Origin: Nematostella vectensis
Lineage: Eukaryota > Cnidaria > Anthozoa > Actiniaria > Edwardsiidae
Assembly (NCBI RefSeq): GCF_932526225.1
Contig: NC_064037.1
Coordinates: 10,398,203 to 10,462,202, forward strand
Direction: 5' to 3'
Length of the DNA stretch: 64,000 nt
Position 1 is the first letter of the stretch; every line of letters begins with the position of its first letter. The notes below the pieces were generated by a model, which was given only the letters and a program-made list of their open reading frames with translations, ran no database searches and was not told the origin of the DNA. This document shows, piece by piece, positions 44,254 to 55,100 of the stretch. The position numbers and the translations under genes are program-made.

Positions 44254-44256
44254 TTT
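44240..44256 (-). promoter_or_regulatory. YY1-like AAAATGGCGGC at the start codon
   Basis: The minus strand reads CAAAATGGCGGCCC across the initiation codon. This matches the metazoan YY1 core often found just downstream of transcription starts. The same core occurs upstream of the three-module gene (57682-57693). Use as a binding site is inference. Confidence 0.45.
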
Positions 44257-44301
44257 GTTTGGGGGGAAAAACGATGACAGTGGTCTGGGACCGAGCTCTT
44301 T

Positions 44302-44321
44302 CCCCCCCCCCCCCCCCCCCC
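44302..44321. repeat. 20-bp poly-C tract near a start codon
   Basis: A homopolymer C-run (poly-G on the coding strand) about 50 bp upstream of the ATG of the one-module gene, in its promoter or 5' UTR. Confidence 0.9.
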
Positions 44322-46164
44322 TGTATGTGCACGGTCTCTAGCATAGTATTACTCCAAAGTTTTGTCTCATGTCTAAGGTGTTTTAACAAGAAACCACGTA
44401 TCCCTCCCCCCATCAACTGGTTGTATTTGCCATGTTTTTGCTCATCCAGAGAGCTCTGTACCTCCGTTTTTATGACCTTTAATGATACGAAGATCGAGGC
44501 TATTGATCTAATAGGCTTTTCATCGCTTCCCTGAAGCTAGCGAAGTAGTTTTGATTGCTCTATCATGGGCGAAAGACCATTGAAAAGTTTCGCTTGGAAA
44601 GCGAGTGACCTTTTTTTTTTTGCTAGGCCCAGTTTCTTAGTGCGTCACGGAGTTGAGAAAAGAATTTCGGTTCAATTAATATAGCTCTTCTTGCACAAAC
44701 GGAAGGATAAATCTTCTTGTTATTTCGAGGGATTGATCATCCTCTGAAAACCCAGGGTCATTATTCGAGGATGGGAACTGATGCATACTAAAATATAAAT
44801 TTTGCACACAAAGAAGTCAGAGCCCGTAACATGGCTTCAAAAGGGGGATAGCGGAAATGGGTTTTCGTCTTTATCTCGGTCCCGGGAAACAGGAACAAGG
44901 GCAGAAAGCAGTGGGGAAGAAGAGATTGGATCAAAAAGCTGCCAGAAAAGGGAATTCAGACGAATATACCCTCGAGAACCTTCTATAATATAAAACGAGA
45001 TTCGTGCGATCAAGTTTTATATTTAAGTTTTCCTTCTTTTATTTTTCCATATTTCCATGCTAATTACACTAAAAACGCAAAAATGAATTACATGAATAAG
45101 ATGGAGTTTTGCCTTGTCAAGGAGGCTTGTGACAAGTAAAGAACAAGAACAGGCACCGTAAGTGCTCGTTTTAGAGCCTTGCTTCAAATAAGCGCTTACA
45201 TTTTTCCTAGGACCAACAATAATGACATCAGTGTGAGATACCAAAGGTATCCCACAATAAAAATGCAACCAGGGCGCTAATATGAGAAGTTACAGGGTGA
45301 TCCGACCAATCACAGGAAAGCAAATTACCCCCAACTTCACTTGTCCAATCAAAGTACTTGTTAATATGGTCAAAGCAGACCAATCAGCGACAAGGTTATA
45401 ACTTACAGCAGCTTCACCTGCGGGATATAATTTGTAAATATGCTAACTAATGCAATTAAACTAAGTTAAACATCTTGTTAGTCAGATTAAAACATGAACT
45501 AACTAGACGCCCGAACCGAAACACAGTTATTTCTGTGATTAATCATCCTGGTCCCAGCGGTTTTAACATGTTTTATGACCAGGTTTCATGTTGTTGGTAA
45601 AAAAGTATGACGTCATAAGAAACCATCTTTCTTTCTGTGGGTTAGCTCGTCCCAGACCGCAAGAAGCCTCACGGCCCATCTCCAAGGACAGGGAACCCAG
45701 TAAAATCGCCTTGGACTGGGCTGGTGATAAACGACATGGCGGTTAAAAGGGGAGAAGCTGGAAAAAGCTGAGGCTTATGAAAAGGGTTGGCCGCTAAAGG
45801 GGAAGGGGCTATTTAAATGGCGAATTCTTTCTTCCTAGTCCATAGTAGCACGTCTTCTCCTAATGCCATAGGCTATAATGAACATGGCTTCGTTTTGTAT
45901 GCTTATTTTAGGCCACGTTACACGAGGCAATTTTGCCTGCAAATTGCAAGCGTGTTACATCCCATTTTGGAAACTTGCAATACAAATATTTTTGTTGCGT
46001 TGCAAGTTGCAAGAAAGTAAGAAATGGTTTATATTTTCGCAACAGTGAGAGAAAGATTGATCTGTGAATCTATCTCTGCAACCTGAATTTTTCATTCGTT
46101 TTCATTGCCCGTTGCAGGGAAAATTGCATCTTGTAACATGGCCTTTAAAATCGAATAGATACTC
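44322..46164. other. Spacer between the one- and three-module genes
   Basis: No coding exon is supported. CCAAT sequences cluster at 45307-45395 (three on the plus strand). A MITE-like element occupies 45911-46143, just below the stop codon of the three-module gene. Confidence 0.5.
45911..46143. mobile_element. MITE-like element in 3' flank
   Basis: A 233-bp element with 32-bp inverted ends: left ggccacgttacacgaggcaa..., right the inverse with about five mismatches (45911-45942 and 46112-46143). Internal sequence repeats short pieces of the ends (gcaattttgc, ttgcaag). No coding capacity. It lies 21 bp beyond the stop of the three-module gene, so it is likely transcribed in the 3' UTR. Confidence 0.75.
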
Positions 46165-49100
46165 CTATTTTCGTTTGAACCAAGTAACACGCTTATCTGC
46201 CATCACGCGCAGTTTCGACATTTGTCCCTTTCGGTGGTCGATTCTCGCTCGGATTTCCTCAATCTTCGCGTCAAGCTCCGCTTTCTCTCTCTCTAACTTT
46301 TTCAGCTCACTGTGATCGGCAATGTTTAGAGATCGGAGTTTGGATAGCTCCTTTGATCTTACTGCTTCGTTACCGCAAGTGTCCACAATCCTCCATCGCT
46401 CAACAATTCCTAACTGCTTCTTCACCGCACTCACGAAATTCGGCACAGCTCGCCCTCGTCCTGACCGCCTCCCGTCACGTGTCACGCTTGCCGGCCTTCC
46501 GTACGCCTGCGTAGTCTGCGTGACTGCACGCGTGACACCCTGTATGTTCCCCTGAGGGGTAGGGACAGGCGGTTGATGACGACCTAACGTCTGACCGCTG
46601 GCAAGATTCAACTGAGGTATCTGCACCTTGGGGATCATAGGTACCGGTGTACCCATCCAACTTAAGGATCCATTGGTGGGCGGGGTTGCACCCTGTGTTG
46701 TGGCAGACATGACCATGAATGCATTAGGCATATTAGAGACGGGAACAAACGTAAGCTTTAGTTGTCCTGATGTACTCAAGGCAGTAGTAACAGTGGCCGT
46801 AGTTCTAGCACCACGTATAGTAGAGCTTGTCGCGCAAGTTGACACCGGTTTACCGCTGGCCGGAAGTATAGCGGATACGGTCTTCTGCCCATTTTTGGGG
46901 GCAACAGGTACTTGCTTGGCACTCGATGTTGAGCCGGCTTTACCTGTGCTGCTGACCGCTGACGTCATCGTCGTGTTGGTGACGCCAATCATATCAGAGG
47001 AATCCACAGCGGTGGATCTATTTCTTTTGATATTACGCCTGAAAACATAATCTGGGGAAGTCTCTTTCATAGCCTGGCGCTTGCTTCTTCGCACAACAGA
47101 AGTTTGCTGTCCACTTGGCCCTAAGATAGCCTTTTTCGCTTGTCCTTTAATGAGCTCTGCAGATTGTTTGCCTTCGGGTTTAAGCAGGCTCTCCAGCTTC
47201 AGAGACAACTTTGTCTTCGATTCTTGCTGGGAAGTGGGTGACACTAATTTCTCCTTATGTGGAGTGCACGGCTTGCTGCTTCGCGTCACAATCATGCATT
47301 GCGCAGTTGCGTGCTGGGCTTGCCCTGTTGCCTCCTTAGCGATTTGAGATCTCGTTCGACGCCGTGGTGGCTCTGAAAGAAATACCATAACAAAGTGAGC
47401 GACGTCAGAACAGACATAAACAGTATTCTAATCGACGAATATATTCACGTAACACCGAGAAGATCTCTTTGTTGTGCAGTTAGTTTTGCTTGGGCAGCAG
47501 TGTACTATGGTATTTTTCTTGGCTGATAATTACTTCGCACGGTAGATAATGGCCGGCTCAAGAGTAAATGGCTTAAACTGAACAAGTGTCAGTAAACCCT
47601 CGAACTATTTTAAGCTTGCGATCACTACGGTATAGGGCGGTACAGGGATCATTGGGTTAAACTGACTAAAAGACCGTTGCACTTGAGTATAGTACCTTGC
47701 TTAGCTTTGTTTGCCTCTTCGCCAAGATGCCCCTCTTCTTCTTCTTGTTCAGCCTGAAGATCAACAACCATCGGTTCATCATTTAGATTGCTCGCACTTT
47801 TCTGGACAATCATAGGTTCTTCCTGGACAACCATAGGTTCTTCCTGGGAAACTTGAGCGGGTTGCCGCTCATTTTGATCAGCTTTATCTTGACCTCCCTC
47901 CTCACCTTCCTCGTCCTCTTCCCTCTCCTCGCCATCGTCCACCTCATCTTCTTTCCTCAGCACCTCCTCAGGCAAAACATTGAACTGTTTTCTAAGCGCG
48001 ACAGGCAAGCACTTACAGAAGCGGTCACGTGGTAGGAACCCAGAGAGATGCTGCGCGGCGCTGGGTAATGGATATCGGTAGAGAATAGTGTGGTAGATGC
48101 CATCGGCAGCGGGGGAGTTTAAGAGGAGCTGCATAAAAGTCTTGCCTTGCTTGTCCAGAGCGAAGAGATAGGGTGCCGCTAGATCGTGATCGGGATGTCC
48201 GTTCACTTTGAGGTCACTCGTTAGCACCTTTAAGACGGCCACCTAAGTACGAAACAATAACAAACAGTAACTTTCTTGTTATAGTTTAAGTGTAAAATGT
48301 TTTTTTTTTTCAAGTAAACTTCATCTATGAATTCATAAAACCACAGTCTATGATTACCGCGTGACAAGCAAAAACGTGAACACCAAAAACATAGTTACTA
48401 ATCACAAGCGAGGATCCAGGCGTCGAGACTTGTTGAGATAGACACGCACGTTAATGCTTACAAATCTCGCATGTCATTGGCCAAAACAAACAGTCCACAC
48501 ATATTTCCACTATACATGGTTTTACTGGTCGTGCTACAAAATCTGATACAATCTCAGTGGCTCTAGAATGGATGCGTGGCAGAGAGCATCAAAAGGCGGT
48601 CTGAATGCAATTCTGTGGGCATTACAAAAACACAAAGCTATATAAAGAAACCAAGAACATAATAAAATCAAAATTTAACAACTTCTTGTTTAAATTTCGA
48701 GGACCCCGGAAAGGTGGGCACCAGAGGCTCCGAGCGCTATTTGCTCACTCTGAGTTAAAAGGTCAAACAACTACTAAGTTGTCACCGCTTTTAAAGTGAA
48801 CCTCTAAGCCACGGACACCCGGTGTAACAAAGAAGGTACAGCCGCGCGAAAACAGTTTCAAAAGGGGCGCGAAAGCAGTGTAATAAAGGGCGCGAAAACA
48901 GTGTAAAAAGGCGCGAAAACAGTGTAAACAAGGGCGCAAAAGCAGTGTAAAAAGGGCGCGAATTAGTGTCAAAAAGGATGCAAAGTTTCATAAAGTAACG
49001 AATAACTTTCTATATATCCTACGCGCAAAGATTTACACGTTTACAGTAATAGTCATTTTATTACTTATGTGTTTTTTTTACCTCAATAAATGACATATAC

Positions 49101-52100
49101 TGTCGATATATGGCTGTGTCCTTCTTGCAAGCAACGAGCCTCCGGGCGGCACAGTGTAAAGGGGTATCTCCTGACGTATCTCTGTCCACCATCAAGCGAT
49201 AGATGGACTCCTTGTGGCAGCGCCTTAGCACCTCGAACAACCTCATGGTCTTTTTCTTGCGGTAGTTGGCGTTATTAAAGAGACTACGAACGCGCTGGTT
49301 ACACATAAATGCGGGGATACCATGTGTGATCATCGTGTGTATGATGTTGCCACCGTGCGCGCGCTCACACTTGCAGTACGGGTCAAACCCAGCCAGCAAC
49401 AATGCACGCAAAGTCTCGAACTGAAAACCAATCAAGAACCGAAAGTGAGCTTGATCTAAGATGAAACCAAAAACTCAAAGCAAGCATTCACGGGGTAATC
49501 AATCAAGAACTCAACGTAAGCATTAATATAAAGGGAAAACCAATCATGAACTCAGAACAAGTGAGGAACATGATAAGAGGTCACAAGGGCGGACTCAGGA
49601 TTTCTAGAGTTGAGGGACCCAAAGAGGGAGTACCTTAATATAAAAAATATATGATGGGGGTAAATCTGTGAATCCTGGCTCCCACACATTTCTTCTAAAA
49701 TTTCAAACATGAGGCTATATGCTGAATCCTTCACTAATAGCTAACTGGGGAAGGATAAAAATCACATAGTGATTGACATACAGACTCAAACCAAAAAGAA
49801 CTACGGATGGACCATATCAGAACCTGTATACAAGTAAAGTAGGCACTGCTGTCCCTCGATCATTACCCATTATTTCAATTTAATGTGGTACATACCTTTT
49901 CAAATATTGCCGCTAGATGGATGATGGGAAAGCGAATAGAGATAAGTGGGTCAGGCACATCTGAGTTGTAGTCCCAGCCATTCTCGGCCTTTTGCTGGAG
50001 CTTTCTAAGCAACATCTGCTTGGTGCCTTCTAGCCTTGATATACTTCGCTTCGTAGACGTAGAAAGATTGCTATCATTGGTAGCCATTAGGTAGCGAACA
50101 GCCTTACAGTGCCTGAAGGTGCAGTTTTCGAGGCATAGGCTTGTGTGTTCGGGAACTGTGGAGTTTGAACATAAAATATATAAGCTGCACTGTCACCAGT
50201 TTTCTTTCGGAGGGCCAACGGAAAGCTCAACCGACATGAGACAAAATAATCTATTAGAATCCGCGCTATTTAAAAGGGCATCCGCTCTAAATTATCAGTC
50301 ACATCTTCAAAGAAAATTCCAATAGACACACTTCTTTTACAATTTTTAAATATTTTACACATCTTTCGTTAAAAATAGAGATTGTTACGTAATTTACCGT
50401 AAACTGGTGACAATGCTTTAATTAAGAATGCAAGTCTAGGGAGGTACAGTTCTGTTAAAGTCCATATAAACTTTCAGAGTTGATAGATTTGGTCAATTCT
50501 TTATATTTTCATCTTCCAAATGGTAACTGGTTCGTTTGGACCACATGAAACGCCGTGAACTGGAAGGTCCGGGCCCAGTTATTTGTGACGGAGATCGAGA
50601 TGTCGATCAAATTACATGAGAAAATACATGCGCGCTAAACTAGTTCATTTCTTCTTATTTATTGCTGAAGATGGTTGTTTGGTTACAAATTGTACCATGA
50701 TCTTGATATTTCAACCTGGAAGTCAACTGACTATTTATCTTCAGGACAAAAATATGCAAAATTTAGCAAATATTTTATAGCCTGTGAGCTGCTTTTGCAT
50801 TTTGCGGGCGCGCTTCATGCGCAAACAAGTATGGCGACATTCCCACGAGGGCACGCTTTTTTTTGAAACCTACAACAAAATGATTTTTTCTCTTTTTGCA
50901 TATAAGTCCCTTCTCTAAATTATTCTTCGTTTCATTGAAAACGTTGTTTTAGATTTTCCCGAAAAAACTTGGAATTATTCGATTCCATCTCTTTTCGCGC
51001 GGCCAGGAAACTCTGTATAAAATTCAAATTTCAATCAAATTTAATTCCCTTTTCAGGATTTGAAGGTTTATCTATGCTTTCTTTTGTCTAGATTGATATA
51101 AGTGAAAGGTTTATAAAACTTCAGCAACAAGGTCATGCCACATTTGCAGTTCCTTGCTTTCTTTGGGCAGTTACAAGCCCCTTGGGGCTTATTCCTTTTA
51201 TCTGAATTATTATTTAAATAATGGGTATAATTCTACCTCGATATATATCCTCAAGGGGTTTTAATCGCTTTAAAAAGCGGCAATCGCACCAGTTAAATTC
51301 CGGTCAATTACGTAACAACCCTATGATATTTAAATTGAAATAGAGTGGTTTCTAAAAAGATTATTTTACTTTTTGTTTGTTGAGGTTTCCGTTGGCCAGC
51401 CAGAAGTAAGCTGGTGCCGCTTTAAGTGTAAAAAGAAGTAATTGCAATTGGTCTAAGAAATCAATGACTTTTTGGGTGGTACATTTGCAAGCGCCCTGGT
51501 TTAGGGTGGCAAAATAACGCTCACAAATCAGCCAGAAAGTTTCTATGTTTTCATCAAAGGCTTTATTTTTCTGTCGCTCTCTGGCGCGAAGCTCGCAGCC
51601 ATTTCGGTGTTGTTTTCTGTTTGTTTTGCTGCGTGTTTACCATTAAAAAAGGCATGTGTACAAATCCTTTTTAGGTGATCCAACTGGCAAAGTGGTAAAT
51701 ATATTAATCTTGTTCCTAAAACCGTGGTTTGTCTTTTGCACTTATTCGCATACATGGGGTAACTAAAATGCTGCCTAGTAAGCAAGTAGCAGCTGGGGGG
51801 GAAAAACTTTGTTTATTTTTAATTTATGAATTCGTTTTGATATTGGGTCAGGTAGAACAACAGTGTCCCTTCTCCCCCAAACTTACTTTTGACATTTGGA
51901 TCCTCCTCTATAACTTCTTCCCAGGTAACCAATTTAGGTTCACCCGTCTCGAATGTACTATTTTCCAGCGCTTTGTCATCGTTTTCGTCATCAGTCAGTT
52001 TGTTGTCCTCGTCACAGGATAGAGTCTCCATGCTATGTGAGGATGCTAATGATGATGATACCTCCTCCTTCACCTTCCTTTCCTGTTTTTCCCTCTTCCT

Positions 52101-55100
52101 TTCAAGTTTCTTCTTCTTTCTTTCCTCTCTTCGCTCCTTTTTTCTCTTCTTTTCTTCCCTTGCCGTCTTTATTTCTTGCTTCTATAATAAACGTGAGCAC
52201 CATGCAGTGTATGCAGTGAGTTTTCAAGACATGGAACAGTGAACAACATCATAGGCTGCAGTAAGCTTCTAACACACTCCTCAACACAAGCTGTACCTAG
52301 GGACCACCTGCACAGTGAGCCATGCACCAACACACTGCACCACACAAGCTGTACATAGGGACCACCTGCACAGTGAGCCATGCACCAACACACTGCACCA
52401 CACAAGCTGTACCTAGGGACCACCTGCACAGTGAGCCATGCACCAACACATTGCACCACACAAGCTGTACATATAGGGAACTCTTGTAGAGAGCCATGCA
52501 CCAACACACTGCACCACACAAGCTGTACCTAGGGGCCACCTGCACAGTGAGCCATGCACCAACACACTGCACCACACAAGCTGTACCTAGGGACCACCTG
52601 CACAGTGAGCCATGCACCAACACACTGCACCACACAAGCTGTACATATAGGGAACTCTTCACCACACAAGCTGTACCTAGGGACCACCTGCACAGTGAGA
52701 CATGCACTAACACACTGCACCACACAAGCTGTACCTATGGACCACATGCACAGTGAGCCATACACTAACAAACTGCACCACAAAAGCTGTACATATAGGG
52801 AACTCTTGTAGAGAGCCATGTACTAACACACTGCACCACACAAGCTGTACCTAGGGACCACCTGCACAGTGAGACATGCACTAACACACTGCACCACACA
52901 AGCTGTACCTAGGGACCACCTGCACAGTGAGCCATGCACAAACACTCTGCATCACACAAGCTGTACCTAGGGGCCACCTGTAAAGTTACCCATGTTTCAA
53001 CACACTTCACCACACAAGCTATACCTAGAAATACCTAGGTACCAGCTGCACAGTTAGCCATGCACTAAGACAATGCACAACATATTAATAACACAGACAG
53101 CAGTAACACTTATTTTCGTTTATCCGGAGCACATAGCACCACACATGCATCACACAAGCAGCAGAATCATTAATACACACCTTTCGTTTGGCCTTGCTGT
53201 CTTTATGTTTGTCTATCCAGCGCTTTTTTATCACTAAAGTTGTTCCACATCCTTTGCTTTGCATTGACGGTTTTCCAACAAAAGTTTTATAAACTTAAAC
53301 AAAGAAAAAACAATAAGGAACAATAAAACAGCCTTGTTTGATGGTTTTAAGTCACACATTAATAAATGTGTGACTTACAAGGGCTCTTTATAGCGATTAT
53401 CAATACATCACCACCAGTGATTCAGTTCTCATAAAAGGGTAAAAAAAGATATTGAAAAACATTCAAGGTTCAAGTTTTGCCAGTCATCTCACAAAGAAAG
53501 CCACAAAAATCTTCCTTCAAGATTGAATCGCTGTCATGCAAATCAACAAATGGCCACGGTTATCGGTGATAATTTCATTTTGTTCAGATAATATTTGATT
53601 TTGCGACCTGCTAATTAGATCATCACTTGCTCTAATTCCTGTGAATCTTTTTACTTTACTGTTCGTGCCTTGTTCCAAACGTTTTGAAGCAATTTCAGCT
53701 GATCATTTGAGCCAAACCGACCTATGCGCTTTGATTCTCAATCTCACAAACAAATGAAGTTGACTGCGAAACTACGATTGTCATGGAAATGCAGATGATT
53801 GACATCCACAAACTAACCAAAAGCACTGTTAGTATGTCAAGGCGAAGGGTCGCGATGTATTGAGAATCGCTATAAAATTGCAGTAAACAATCATGAGAGT
53901 TTGGTTTCCTTGTAGGTTTCTTACCAACATCCTCTTTCTGTAGGATTTCAGGAGTGGTAGAGGGGGAAGGTTCTCTCAGTTTCCTTGACTTCATAGCTTG
54001 ACGATAAGGATCTTTATACACAGGCTTGGTGATGTCATTCAGTCTTCGCTGACGGCACTCTTGACATGGACATGCCTCAGGGTTAGCACAATTAGGCACA
54101 TCCATAGCAGGCTTTGACTTAGAAAGTGCATGGTTCAAGTTGAATGATGCCTCCGTTTCAGGCTTTTCCTGTTTTATCACAAGATGTGGCATCTCCACTC
54201 TCTGCAGTGACAGATAGTTGTCAGCAATCATCGGCACATCAGGAGAATCTGTTTGGACATGTGGCTGGCCAACAAGGTGTACAACGCAGAGCTCATCTGG
54301 GTTACCATCGGATGCATATTTCTGGCTGGCTGCCTCTCCAACTTGTGAGGTGATATCTAATACATCAATGGTAGAGCTTGTTGCATCTTCAGAAAGGTTC
54401 CTTGGAGTTTCTTCTTGATCAACCTGTGCAAGCTTTGGCATTGTGTCAGATTGTGAGATTGTAGTTGTTGACTTGCTTTGGTTACTGATAGACAACTGTT
54501 CAAACATGTGTTTCTTCTGAAGTTCCACCCACGACACAAGGGTTACTGTTCCTGATTTACAATTAGCTTCTTTCGTCTTAAGTCTATCTAGAAAACCTGT
54601 AATTGGGGAAAAATAAATGGCACAGTATTAGGAATATTGAGAAATATTCCAAAAATGCTACAAAAAACATTTTTAAGCAGCAATAACACCAGTTTACTTC
54701 CCTCAATTTTTCAACGATCGCTGTTAATTTAAATGGGAAACAAGAAAAATATTCCAAAAATGTAAAAAAAAAGTGCATCTGTTGGAAGTTTTTGAGGAAG
54801 CGACTGATAATGAACTGTTAAATAGTGCATATTCTAATATATATTTTTGTCTTTTGTCGGTTTAGGTTTCCATGGGCCCACCGGAAGTAAACTAGTGTGA
54901 TTGCCACTTAGGCGAATCAAAATAAAAAAGAGACATTTTTTGTGGAATACAGAGGGTTGCTGATGAAAGCTGATATATGTTACATTCAAAGGAATTGCCA
55001 TTTGGAAGCTCGATGAAGGGAGAGAAAAGTAAAGCCATAGGCTTGAACCAAGTGTGTGATAATTATACACAAATTTAACAGGATTATCTTATTCTTCATA

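Noticed and set aside
46628-47050. 140-codon plus-strand frame
   Set aside because: It is antisense to the last exon of the three-module gene and has no recognisable domain.
52169-52819. Frames on both strands with repeating Cys/Trp-rich or His/Thr-rich units
   Set aside because: They are translations of the intronic 58-bp minisatellite, open on both strands alike.
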